A DNA stretch of 64,000 nt. Source: RI-231 sp041394905. GTDB lineage: Bacteria; Acidobacteriota; Terriglobia; Bryobacterales; UBA6623. Position 1 is the first letter of the stretch, and each line of letters begins with the position of its first letter. The notes beneath the pieces were generated by a model. That model did not search any database, was not told the DNA's origin, and saw only the letters and a list, made by a program, of their open reading frames with translations. Location: the NCBI GenBank assembly GCA_041394905.1, contig JAWKHJ010000027.1, positions 1-64,000 of the forward strand, read 5' to 3'. The position numbers were made by a program, and so were the translations under genes. Shown piece after piece: positions 19,414 through 28,174 of the stretch.

Positions 19414-20100
19414 ATGAGCGCACCGCATACAGGGATATTTCTCATCGGAAAGGACGGCGAGCTAACCGGTCTCCGCGAAGAGCCCTACGAGCAAGAGTTA
19501 GTCCTGCAAACACTCATCTCGCGCTATCCGCAAATACTCTCCGGCTCCCCGCGCCGATTCTTGTTGATCCGGCAGGAGGCGCCTGTACGCCATGGCGAAA
19601 GTGGAGCTACGGGCTGGCTCGATCATCTCTTTCTCGATGACCTCGGCGTACCGACCCTTGTGGAGGTCAAGCGTAGTACCGACGCTCGCATTCGCCGGGA
19701 AGTTGTCGGGCAACTGCTCGACTACGCTGCGAACGTCGCTTTCGATTGGGACGTGGAGCGACTACAAGACTTTTTCGAGGGAACGTGCGAAACCGCCGGA
19801 CGCGAATCCGCCGAGGCGCTCGAGGAATTCCTAGAGGGCGAAACCCCAGTGGATCAATACTGGGAAACCGTGAAGACGAATTTACAGGCTGGCAAAATAC
19901 GCCTACTCTTCGTTGCCGACCGGATTCCCACGGACCTACGCCGCATCATTGAGTTCCTCAATAACCTTCAAGCGAGGGTGGCTCGGATCTGCCCCAGGTA
20001 CCAGTCGAAGACCCGCAGAAAGCGCTCCGTGCGGTCTCTGTTCTATGCGAGCCGGACAAACGCGCGAGAGCCGGGGACCTGTCACGGGAGAATGCGCTGA
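19414..20100 (+). CDS. PD-(D/E)XK nuclease-like protein, probably truncated at the 3' end
   Basis: The predicted protein has 228 residues. Residues 1-180 look genuine: EEPYEQELVLQTLISRYPQIL, WLDHLFLDDLGVPTLVEVKRS and VVGQLLDYAANV resemble a PD-(D/E)XK fold (Asp, then Glu-Val-Lys) such as in DUF91/NucS-like nucleases. After LRRIIEFLNN (about residue 188) the sequence turns Arg/Cys-rich and loses similarity, as if the real C-terminus were replaced or shifted. The 7-mer CTGTCAC occurs at the junction region twice (20080-20086 and 20102-20108). A frameshift alone would not obviously restore the expected tail. Its role, if any, could be DNA repair or defence; context does not say. Confidence 0.55.
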   Translation: MSAPHTGIFLIGKDGELTGLREEPYEQELVLQTLISRYPQILSGSPRRFLLIRQEAPVRHGESGATGWLDHLFLDDLGVPTLVEVKRSTDARIRREVVGQLLDYAANVAFDWDVERLQDFFEGTCETAGRESAEALEEFLEGETPVDQYWETVKTNLQAGKIRLLFVADRIPTDLRRIIEFLNNLQARVARICPRYQSKTRRKRSVRSLFYASRTNAREPGTCHGRMR

Positions 20101-20127
20101 CCTGTCACCACCTTCCCGGGGGCCACA

Positions 20128-22077
20128 TCACTCTTTGACCAGGACGACCGGCGATTGTTCGGCGTTGGTGACGGCTTTGTAGAAGTCGCGGACGGCGCCG
20201 TATTGCTCGACGGGGATGACGGTGGAGCGGGTTTCCATCGAGCGGGAGAAGACGAGTGTGGAGCCGTCGACTTGCCAGGAGGCTTGGTAGCGGCCGAACT
20301 CGGCGTCGACGTCGAGGTCTTGCGGTTTTTCGTCGACGCGGAAGCCTGCGGGCAGGGCGACTTTGACGGTTTCGCGGTAGGAGTTGGCGCCGAGGACGAC
20401 TGGGTACTTGCGCTCTTCGTCGACGAGGCGGTGCGAGTCGCGGCGCTCGACCAGCGCGGGCTTGAATACGAGCAGGCGGCCGCCCATGCTCTGCGCGTAC
20501 GAGGGCGCTTCGAAGTCGACGTCGAGCTCGAAGCCTGAGCCGTCGTCGCTGACGTCGAGCTTGGAGACAGCGGCGGCGGGCGCGCCGCGCGAGACCCAGC
20601 GCTCGATCAGCTTGCGGTAATCCGGCGTCGAGAGCTCCTTGTGATAGGCGCGGTTGCGCGTCGCCGAGTCGCCGGAGCACTCCTCACGCAGGGAAGCGTG
20701 CAGGGCGCCGTCTTCAGTCAGAGAAGCTTCTACGGTGCGCTCAAGCAGGTTCTGCGCGGGCGCCGTGAAGGGGTGCGGACCAATCCTCCGCCTTGCGGCG
20801 CCACGAGCAGCGCCCAGGCGTCCTGCTCATCCTCGGGCATCCAGCCGAACGGCGTGTAGGGGTCGGTCGGGTCGAAGAAGAGCAGCCGTCCGAAGCCCTC
20901 GTAATCCTTGGCCGCGGGCAGGTCCGTGCCGTCAGGGACGGAGATGGCCAGGATGGCGTGGTTGAACTGCTGCGGCGAGGCCCACTCTTCGCGCACGAAC
21001 GAGCGGTCGCTCGAATAGATGGCGACGGGATAGGCTTTGACGCCGATCGAGTCGAGCATGGAGCGCAGCAGGTTCGCCTTGTCCTTGCAGTCGCCGTAGT
21101 TGTTGCGCAGCACCTCAGGCGCGGCGTGAGGACGGTAGCCGCCGCCGCGGCCGACGCCGGTCTGGATGGAGACGTATTTGACGTCTTGGGCGAAGGCTGC
21201 AAGGGCGGCGATCTTGTCGAGAGCGGAGGAGGCGGAGCCGGTGAGCGCGCCGGCCTTTGCCGAGACGGTCTCGTCGGGCTTGTACTGCGGCTCGTTCAAG
21301 CCGTCGAGCCAGAGCGAAACGGCGGGCCAATCACGGAAAGCGGGTCCGAGGCCGGGCGCGCTATCGGGCGGATAGTAGCTGACGGCCAGGCGCGCGGCGA
21401 TGGCGTCGATGTCGGGACGGGCGGCTCGTCCTTGATGGGCTCGAGGTTGCGCAGCTCCCACGTGCGGCGGTTGCCCTGGACGAGCGGCTCGACCGGCTCG
21501 TGGTTGAACATGCGGCCCTCGGCCTCCCCAGCCGGCGGGCAGCTCGACCGAGAATCGCGCCGTCAGGCTGGGCTCGGCGCCTTGGAACTGGAACAGAAAC
21601 TGCGTGAAGACGGAGCGGTCTTCTTCGACGGACTCGAAGCCGAAGACGGCCCCGGGGTCGGCGTCGGCCGTCCCGCTGATCGACTTGAGGCGCGACTCGT
21701 TGTAGACGTCATTGGCGGCGAGCGCGACGTCGACCGTCTCCTTCTTGCCGTAGGTCTTGTGCTTGCCCGAGGGGTAGATGAGCCAGGCGTCGAGGCTGCG
21801 CACCTTGCCGGTATCGCGGCGGTAGAGCACGTTGGCGACGGCGGCGCGGCGGCCCGAGCGATTGATGACCTTGACGGCCTTGCGCGCGCGTGTGACGACG
21901 ACGCCGGCGGGATCGACCGTCACCGACTCTTCGTCGAAGAGCACGACGAAATCGACGCTCGACTCGTAGGCGGGGACTTCCCGCGTGCGCCATCTCCGTG
22001 AGCCAGCTAGGCGGCTTATCCGCCGCGGCCAGGGGCAGGACTGCGAGCAGGGCAAGAGTGAAGCAAAGTGCGCGCAT
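20128..22077 (-). CDS. DUF3857/transglutaminase-domain exported protein, four frameshifts
   Basis: The restored protein has about 650 residues: signal peptide (MRALCFTLALLAVLPLAAA), an N-terminal DUF3857 domain with VPAYESSVDFVVL and YRRDTGKVRSLDAWLIYPSG, a transglutaminase-like domain with KYVSIQTGVGRGGGYRPHAA..VL and NNYGDCKDKANLLRSML (the Cys of GDCKDKA is the usual nucleophile), and a C-terminal domain ending SPVVLVKE. The shifts are at 21980-21982 (one extra base), 21526-21529 (one extra), 21419-21421 (one missing) and 20770-20773 (one missing). All four are in runs of G or C. It is followed upstream, six bases away, by an intact-looking relative, so they form a tandem pair. Confidence 0.75.
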
Positions 22078-22083
22078 GACGGG

Positions 22084-24083
22084 TTAGTTCGCCTGGGCGG
22101 CCGTGGAGGCTTCGCGTAGGGTCAGCACGTGGTCGTCCTGCTTCTTGAGGAAGTCGAACAGACCCTTGAGTTGCGAGTAGGAGGTTTTGGGGAACAGGAT
22201 CGTTCCGTTCTGGCCAAAGAGGAAGTCGCGCGCGTAGATCAGCTTGCCCTCGGGGGTGATGCTGATTTTGATGTTGTAGTGGCCGACGTTCTGGATATTC
22301 GTTCCTTCCGGCGCGGAGGCTTCCTCGAATTCCATGCCTTTCGGAAGCTGGATGGTGATCGTATCGAGCTCTCGCCAGCCATGGCGGAAGTAGATGTCGT
22401 GGATACGCTCGCTGGTAGTGAACGCGGCTCCGACGTTGCGCTCGAAGAAGTTTGGCTGAAAGAACATGCGCTTGCCGGTCATGGTGGCGTAGCCGGGAAT
22501 CCGTACCTTGTAGCTGTAGATGAAGGGCGCGTCGAGTGAATCGACGTTCTCGAACTTCATCTCGCTGACTTCGGCTGTGGAGAGGCGGTTCGTGACGCCT
22601 TCGGTGAAGGCGTCGATGCGTTCCTGCTCGGTCCGTCCGTCGTTGGCGATTTTGCGCGTGGCGCCGTAGTGGCCGGTGTATTCGAAACGCACCGTGCCCT
22701 CGAGCGTGCCGTCCGGCAGCAACGTAAAGTCGCCGGTGCGACGGGCCGTCGTTCTTTCGGGCGCGGACATCGGCGTCTGCTCCCACGTTGGCGCTTTGGA
22801 GTCGGGGATGAGCGCCGCTACGCCCTCTTGGGCCCAGTTCAGCATGCCGGGCTCGGCGTAGGGGTAGGCGAGGTCGAAGAATCGCCATCCCTCGCCAATG
22901 CGGACTCCGACTGCGATGTCTTTCAAGAAGTAGCGGTCGAGGAAGTTGATGTTGAAGAAGCGTCCGTCACGGCGTGAGGTCATCACGGGGCGGGCGTCGA
23001 GGCCGGCGCTCTGGAGCAGGGCGGCGAAGAGCATGTTGATGTCGAAGCCCGTACCCTGCATGTTCTTGAGCGTGTCGCTGGCGTTGCGGTTGTCCTTGAT
23101 GGAGGCGCGCTCTTCGGCGCTGACGCCGAAGCGGTCGTGGAACGGATTGCGGATCTCGTTGCGGCAGAAGTCGAGGATCTTGGCGAGTTTTTGCTCATCG
23201 TCCGCTGCGCCGGCGGTCAATTCCGCCGCTTTCTTTTTCACGCCGCCGTCGGCTTTGGTGTACTGCTCAAACTCTTTGTGGACATCTTTTCCGAACTGGT
23301 TCCAGAACTTCTCGACATCGGCCTTGTTTTCGCGCGTGTAGAAGATGAGCATCCAGGAGCGGACCTCGTCCTCGGGCGGCATGTAGGACTCTTCGACGAA
23401 GGCGGGCATGTCGAGCGCGCTGACGCCCCAGAAGTCTTGCGGCTCTTGCTTGAAGCCGGAGGTTTCGACGTTGAAGGCCTGGCTCCGCATCATCAGGCCG
23501 ACTTGGCCAGCTCTGGGATGCGGGCGCACGTGGTAGGTGACGCGCCAAGCGGGGATGTCGCGTTGGAAGTAGAGCCGCTCGTTCCAACTGATTGTGTTGT
23601 CGGTGAACTCGCGCCACTGGTACTCGATGATGTCGCCGGGCTCGACGTTGGGCATCGAGAAGGACCGCGTGAGGACCTTGACGCCACCGGCCTTGGCGAC
23701 GTCGCGCTCGAAGACCGCGTCTTTCTCGAGGTCGACGATGGCGCCGTCGGGCTTGATGGTGCGTGCGCGTAAATCGTGGATGCGGACCGCTGCGGAGAGC
23801 CCGCGGATGCCGGTGAGGTCGACGGTGGATTGGGATTCGACGCCGCGCTCGGTGAAGATTTTCACGCGGACGTAGTGCGTCTTGACGTTTTGGATCATGT
23901 CTCCCTGACTTTGGTCAGAGATCCAAACCTCCCAAAGAGCGCTTCGGCGTCAGCATTGGGGTCGATTTTCGGTTTTTGTAGCGCGAGCTCTTCCGGGGTG
24001 ATGGGCGCCCAGTCGACGGCACGTGCAACCGGAGTGAGGGCGAGAACCGCGGCTAGGGCGGGCAAGATTCGGGCAAAACGCAT
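22084..24083 (-). CDS. DUF3857/transglutaminase-domain exported protein, one frameshift
   Basis: The restored protein has about 666 residues. A signal peptide (MRFARILPALAAVLALTPVARA) is followed by DAEALF, then, after the shift at 23934-23936 (AAA where AAAA keeps the frame), WEVWISDQSQGDMIQNVKTH and the DUF3857 domain. A transglutaminase-like domain has EERASIKDNRNASDTLKNMQG and GFDINMLFAALLQSAGLDARPV. In this copy the usual Cys position reads as Gly-Phe-Asp, so it may be non-catalytic. The AGGAGGAA ribosome binding site before 24083 fixes the start. It is the first gene of the tandem pair. Confidence 0.82.
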
Positions 24084-24407
24084 GATGCGCTTCCTCCTGA
24101 GGAAGGAACGGCCGGTGGAAGCGAGGGCGTTTTTGGGGGAGGGGTTTCCTCGAATTCCTAGGGCGAAGGCTGAGGTTAGCACGAGCTATTTCGTAGCGGA
24201 AGGCCTGTGTTTCGCAAAAGTGGCCTGAAAATCACTTGCATTTCGCCTGATGGGGATCCCGCTTGCGGCGCTTGCTAGGGTCAACGCGAGCTTTCAGCTC
24301 ATGCAGGCGCTCGCGTTTACGTGAAGAGAATCGGCGCTGTGGGATGAGCACAGATCTGACCTACCGGCCACGGTTCGGAAGCGGGGATGGGTACGTCCTT
24401 CTGCGGC
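24084..24407. other. Intergenic region upstream of the DUF3857 pair
   Basis: These 324 bases separate guaB from the DUF3857 genes on the same strand. They hold the AGGAGGAA ribosome binding site at 24091-24098 and presumably the promoter of the pair. I see no gene, no strong terminator for guaB and no known riboswitch. Confidence 0.45.
24091..24098 (-). promoter_or_regulatory. Shine-Dalgarno for the first DUF3857 gene
   Basis: AGGAGGAA on the minus strand ends seven bases before the ATG at 24083. It sets the start at the signal peptide and shows that the downstream frame at 23898 is not the true beginning. Confidence 0.7.
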
Positions 24408-25880
24408 TTAGCGCTCGATCTGGTAGTTCGGCGCTTCTTTGGAGATGACGACGTCGTGGACGTGGGCTTCGCGCAGGCCTGCGGGGGAAATCTTGACGAA
24501 GCGCGTGTTTTGGCGCAGCTCTTCGATCGTATTGCAGCCGCAATAACCCATGCCGGCGCGTAATCCGCCGACGAGTTGATGGATGACGTCGGCGAGGAAG
24601 CCTTTATAGGGGACGCGGCCCTCGATGCCTTCGGGGACGAGCTTGCCGCCGTCGGAGGCCTTTTGGCCGTAGCGCTCCGCACCGGCGGCGGAGCCTTCGG
24701 TCATAGCGCCCATCGAGCCCATGCCGCGGTAGGTCTTGTAGGTGCGGCCTTGGTAGAGCACGCGTTCGCCGGGAGCTTCGTCCGCGCCGGCGAGCAGGCT
24801 GCCGATCATGACGACGTGCGCCCCGGCGGCGATCGCTTTGGTGATGTCGCCGGAAAACTTGATGCCGCCATCGGAAATGATGGGGACGCCCGTGCCCTCC
24901 GCCGCCTTGGAGCAATCGGCGACAGCGGTGATCTGGGGCACGCCGGCGCCGGAGACGATCCGGGTGGTGCAGATGGAGCCGGGGCCGATGCCGACTTTGA
25001 TGGCGTCGACGCCGAGCTTGATGAGGTCGCGCGTCGCATCGGCGGTGGCCACGTTGCCGGCGACGATCTGCGCCTCGGGCAGAGCTTTGCGCAAGGTCTT
25101 GATGGCGTCGAGCACGCGTTGGGAATGGCCGTGCGCAGTGTCGATGGCGAGCACGTCGACCTTCTTGGCCCAAAGCTCCTGGGCGCGCTCGAGGAAGTCG
25201 CCGGTGGCGCCGACGGCGGCGCCTGTCATCAGGCGCCCCTGGTCGTCCTTGGCGGCGAAGGGGTAATCACGCTTCTTCTGAATGTCTTTGACCGTGATCA
25301 AGCCCTTGAGGTAGCCTTCCTCGTCGACGACGGGGAGCTTCTCGATGCGGTGCTTGTGGAGGATGCGTTCGGCGTCCTCGAGTGTGGTGCCAACGCTGAC
25401 CGTCACCAGACGGTCTTTGGTCATGACATTCGAGATTGGTTGGTCGTAGTCGCCCTCGAAGCGCAGGTCGCGGTTGGTGAGGATGCCGACCAATTTGCCG
25501 TCTTCGGTGACCGGGACGCCCGAGATACGGTAGCGCTCCATGAGGTTGAGCGCTTCCTGGATCTTGTTCCACGGAGCGATCGTGATCGGATCGACGATCA
25601 TGCCGCTTTCCGAGCGCTTCACGCGGTCGACCTCTTCGGCCTGCCGCTCGATGGACATGTTCCGGTGGATGAAACCAAGACCGCCCTGGCGGGCCAGGGC
25701 GATGGAGAGGTTCGCTTCGGTGACGGTGTCCATCGCCGCGCTGACGATGGGTATGTTCAGCGTGATGGTGCGCGTGAGCGAGGTGCGGGCGTCGGTGTCA
25801 GCGGGGACAACCGAACTAAAGGCCGGGAGGAGAAGCACGTCGTCAAACGTGAGGGCCTCCCGAATCGGCAAGGTGACCAT
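24408..25880 (-). CDS. guaB: Inosine-5'-monophosphate dehydrogenase
   Basis: The protein has 490 residues, the standard IMPDH length. LTFDDVLLLPAFSSV starts the TIM barrel. Two CBS domains are inserted at about residues 95-210 (VMTKDRLVTVSVGTTLEDA and neighbours). The catalytic loop GPGSICTTRIVSGAGVPQ carries Cys303 or so, then SDGGIKFSGDITKAIAAGA and the flap GMGSMGAMT. It oxidises IMP to XMP with NAD+, the committed step of GTP synthesis. The gene is intact. The J-domain gene lies 46 bases upstream on the same strand. Confidence 0.96.
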   Translation of the reverse strand: MVTLPIREALTFDDVLLLPAFSSVVPADTDARTSLTRTITLNIPIVSAAMDTVTEANLSIALARQGGLGFIHRNMSIERQAEEVDRVKRSESGMIVDPITIAPWNKIQEALNLMERYRISGVPVTEDGKLVGILTNRDLRFEGDYDQPISNVMTKDRLVTVSVGTTLEDAERILHKHRIEKLPVVDEEGYLKGLITVKDIQKKRDYPFAAKDDQGRLMTGAAVGATGDFLERAQELWAKKVDVLAIDTAHGHSQRVLDAIKTLRKALPEAQIVAGNVATADATRDLIKLGVDAIKVGIGPGSICTTRIVSGAGVPQITAVADCSKAAEGTGVPIISDGGIKFSGDITKAIAAGAHVVMIGSLLAGADEAPGERVLYQGRTYKTYRGMGSMGAMTEGSAAGAERYGQKASDGGKLVPEGIEGRVPYKGFLADVIHQLVGGLRAGMGYCGCNTIEELRQNTRFVKISPAGLREAHVHDVVISKEAPNYQIER

Positions 25881-25926
25881 ACAAAATTGTACGGAGAGCG
25901 GCGGCGCCGCTGCAAGCCCGTGCAGG

Positions 25927-26661
25927 CTACATCAGGTGGGAAGGCAGCTTGGTTGCGCCGTCAATCTCGGCGTGTTCGATCTGTTCGTAGCGCAGGTCGG
26001 TGGCGCCGGAGAGGTTGGCGCCTTCCAGCCGCGCCCCTAGGAGATTGGCGTTCCTCAAGGTGGCGCGCACGAGTCGCGCGCCGCGAAGATCAGCCGAGGC
26101 AAGATTGGCTTCGCTCAGGTCCGCTTCTTCGAGCTCAGCCTCGAGCGCCATGGCCCGGTTGAGGTCGGCGCGCACGAGCTTGGCTCCGTTCAAGCGCGCG
26201 TAGCTGAGGTTGGCTTTGTAGAGGTCGGTGCGGCTCAGATCCGAGGCTGCGAGGTTGCACTCGCGGAAGTCGATGCCCTCGAAAGCGCGTCCTTGCAGGT
26301 CGCGTCCGGCCAGCGTGGGCCGGATGTTCGACCATTTCTTGCGAAACATGTTCCAGGACTGGACGCCCTCGGCGAGCGTCTCGTAGATATCGGGCTCTTG
26401 ACTCTTACGGAAGCGGCTGGGGCCGTAGACGGTATCCTCGCGCGGCTGGATGGGTCCGGGGTCGCGGCCGTTCTTGAGCGCGTCGTAGGCGAGATTGATC
26501 TGCTTGATGCGCTCTTCAGCCTTGTTGCGCAGGCGTTTGTTGTCGCGGAAGCGGTCCGGATGCCAGACCTGGACGAGGTCGCGCCAGGATTCCCGGATCT
26601 CGTCCATCGATGCGCCTGGCTCGAGCTCGAGGACGCGATAGCACTGGTACAGATCGTCCAT
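25927..26661 (-). CDS. J-domain protein fused to pentapeptide repeats
   Basis: The protein has 244 residues. Residues 1-65 form a DnaJ-type J domain with the diagnostic His-Pro-Asp at 34-36 (VWHPDRF) and LRNKAEERIKQINLAYDAL after it. After a linker of about 45 residues, residues 115-235 are pentapeptide repeats of the A(D/N)LXX type (ANLSYARLNGAKLVRADL and so on, about 20 repeats), which fold into a right-handed beta helix. A J domain stimulates DnaK-type ATPases, so the fusion may bring the chaperone to a partner bound by the helix; this is inference. I chose the ATG at 26661; 26673 and 26718 are also in frame. Confidence 0.82.
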   Translation of the reverse strand: MDDLYQCYRVLELEPGASMDEIRESWRDLVQVWHPDRFRDNKRLRNKAEERIKQINLAYDALKNGRDPGPIQPREDTVYGPSRFRKSQEPDIYETLAEGVQSWNMFRKKWSNIRPTLAGRDLQGRAFEGIDFRECNLAASDLSRTDLYKANLSYARLNGAKLVRADLNRAMALEAELEEADLSEANLASADLRGARLVRATLRNANLLGARLEGANLSGATDLRYEQIEHAEIDGATKLPSHLM

Positions 26662-26778
26662 GCGGACGGCCATCGGCCGCCAGCGCGTGCGGCTTAGGCC
26701 CGTTTCGCAATGTTGCATCCGAAAGCCCCAGAAGTCTCTCAGGGAGATGGCTTAGAGCGGTCCTCAGATGATGGGGCG

Positions 26779-27084
26779 TTACTTGAAGAGGTCGTCGAAG
26801 GCTTTGCGCGGGTCAGCGGCTTTCTTGGGCGAGGAGCCGGCGACGCCGGCGGTGATGCGCGGCGAAAACATGTCGCAGAAGTTGCGGGTTTCCTTGTCGG
26901 AGACCCACTCGGCGGCCGAGTCGGCGCATTGATTGCTGCGGCTCGGGTCGTAGCTCATGCAGTTGAGGCAGCACTTGAGGTCGGCGCTGCAGTTGGGGCA
27001 CTCGTCGCGCCGGACGATCTTTTCCCCTTGACCGAGGGGGATCTCAGCGCCGCAGCTATGGCAGCGAAAAACCACATTGGCCAT
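26779..27084 (-). CDS. Small Cys-rich zinc-ribbon protein
   Basis: The protein has 101 residues and nine cysteines. The first ribbon has Cys8/Cys11 and Cys29/Cys32; a second cluster has Cys38, Cys39, Cys42, Cys53 and Cys70 (KCCLNCMSYDP, NQCAD, RNFCDMF). The C-terminus is basic, with SSPKKAADPRKAFDDLFK. It is likely to bind one or two zinc ions; no enzymatic motif is visible. It precedes the J-domain gene on the same strand by 117 bases and is divergent from the lipoprotein gene with only 25 bases between their starts. Function unknown. Confidence 0.7.
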   Translation of the reverse strand: MANVVFRCHSCGAEIPLGQGEKIVRRDECPNCSADLKCCLNCMSYDPSRSNQCADSAAEWVSDKETRNFCDMFSPRITAGVAGSSPKKAADPRKAFDDLFK

Positions 27085-27109
27085 AATGGTGCTGAGCTTA
27101 CCCGACGCA

Positions 27110-27715
27110 ATGCCGCTGATCAAGGTCCTTCCTCCCGCCGCGCTCGGGCTACTGCTGTTGGTTTCCTGCGGTGGCGGCAAGACGCCGGCAACGCGCTATT
27201 ATGCGCTCGACCTGCCCGCCGCTCCGGTGAAGCCTGCGGCGGATGCGTTGCGCAACACGCTCGCGGTGATGCCGGTTCGGGCGACGGAGATGCTCGCGCA
27301 GGACCGCATCGTCTACCGGCCCACGCGTGAGGAAGTCGGCTACTACGAGTACCACCGCTGGGCAGAAGACCCGCGCACGTCCATCCAGAACGCCCTGCTC
27401 AATCGCTTGCGCGAGACCGGCGCGTTCGTCACGGTTGGCCTGTATGACGGCCGTACGAAGGCGGACTACCAATTGCGCACGCGCATCGATCGCCTCGAAG
27501 AGGTGGACTTCGAACAGGGTGTGAAGGTCTACACGAAAATTTCCGCCGAGTTAGTCGATGGCCAGACGGCGCGGGTGGTCTGGACGGGCGAGGGGACGGG
27601 CGAAGGCGTGGTCTCGCAGTCGGACGTGGGTGTCGTGGTCCAACAGATGAGCGCGGCGTCGAAACAGGCGATCGATCAGATTGCGGATGGCGTGAACAAG
27701 TTCCTCCGAAGCTGA
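27110..27715 (+). CDS. ABC-type transport auxiliary lipoprotein (PqiC/YmbA-like)
   Basis: The protein has 201 residues. A lipobox (LVSC, Cys20) follows a short hydrophobic segment, then TRYYALDLP near residue 28, VMPVRATEMLAQDRIVYRPTREEVGYYEYHRWAEDP, and a C-terminal QMSAASKQAIDQIADGVNKFL. This matches the auxiliary lipoproteins that work with MCE/ABC lipid transport systems (PqiC, MlaA-like partners). No MCE or ABC gene is adjacent, so its partners must be elsewhere. I chose the ATG at 27110 because the lipobox then lies at the expected distance; starts at 27077 and 27086 are in frame. Confidence 0.75.
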   Translation: MPLIKVLPPAALGLLLLVSCGGGKTPATRYYALDLPAAPVKPAADALRNTLAVMPVRATEMLAQDRIVYRPTREEVGYYEYHRWAEDPRTSIQNALLNRLRETGAFVTVGLYDGRTKADYQLRTRIDRLEEVDFEQGVKVYTKISAELVDGQTARVVWTGEGTGEGVVSQSDVGVVVQQMSAASKQAIDQIADGVNKFLRS

Positions 27716-27718
27716 GCC

Positions 27719-27946
27719 GGCAGACAGGCTCAGGGCCTCGGCCGATCGGTCGATGGCGACGACTTCAAATCCCTGCTCGGCCAGGAAAGCGCTGTTGCGC
27801 CCGGCTCCACAGGCGACGTCCGCCGCGTTCCGGCCCTCGAGCAGTTCGAAGGTGTCTGCGGCCCGGACCAGGAATGGATCGTGATATGCGCTGCCTTTAC
27901 TGCTTCCCCGGCGGAAATGATCATCCAATTCTGCAGGAGCGGACAT
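27719..27946 (-). pseudogene. Remnant of a TehB-like methyltransferase, 5' part only
   Basis: The frame starts with MSAPAELDDHFRRG and continues DPFLVRAADTFELLEGR, ADVACGAGRNSAFLAEQGF and EVVAIDRSAEALSLSAG. This is close to the start of the methyltransferase at 14809-15314, with long identical stretches at DNA level. After about residue 77 it runs into the antisense of the lipoprotein gene, so the C-terminal half is missing. It lies four bases after the lipoprotein stop in the opposite orientation. I infer that a duplicate or moved copy was truncated here. It also shows the correct base count at the shifted site of the other copy. Confidence 0.6.
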
Positions 27947-28174
27947 TGATGGGCCTCGCGATCGAAAGTGCTTGTTCGCGCACTAGACGACACTCCTTTT
28001 CTGCGCGAAAAGGATTTGCCTCATCGAAAACGTCGTGCTAAGGTTTCCGACAATTCTACAGGCGGCGCACCCAAGGGCGTGAATGGCCCGCGAACGCGGT
28101 TAGCACCGCTTGACTTGTCAAAGGATCCACCGAGCGCCTTTAGCGAGTGGATTACTTCGACTGGCAGAAGTAGA

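Noticed and set aside
20793..22001. Long plus-strand open frame opposite the first DUF3857 gene
   Set aside because: Asp/Val/Gly-rich antisense of a real gene; no motifs and no ribosome binding site.
24576..26162. 528-codon plus-strand frame opposite guaB and the J-domain gene
   Set aside because: It is the mirror of conserved IMPDH codons and crosses two real genes.
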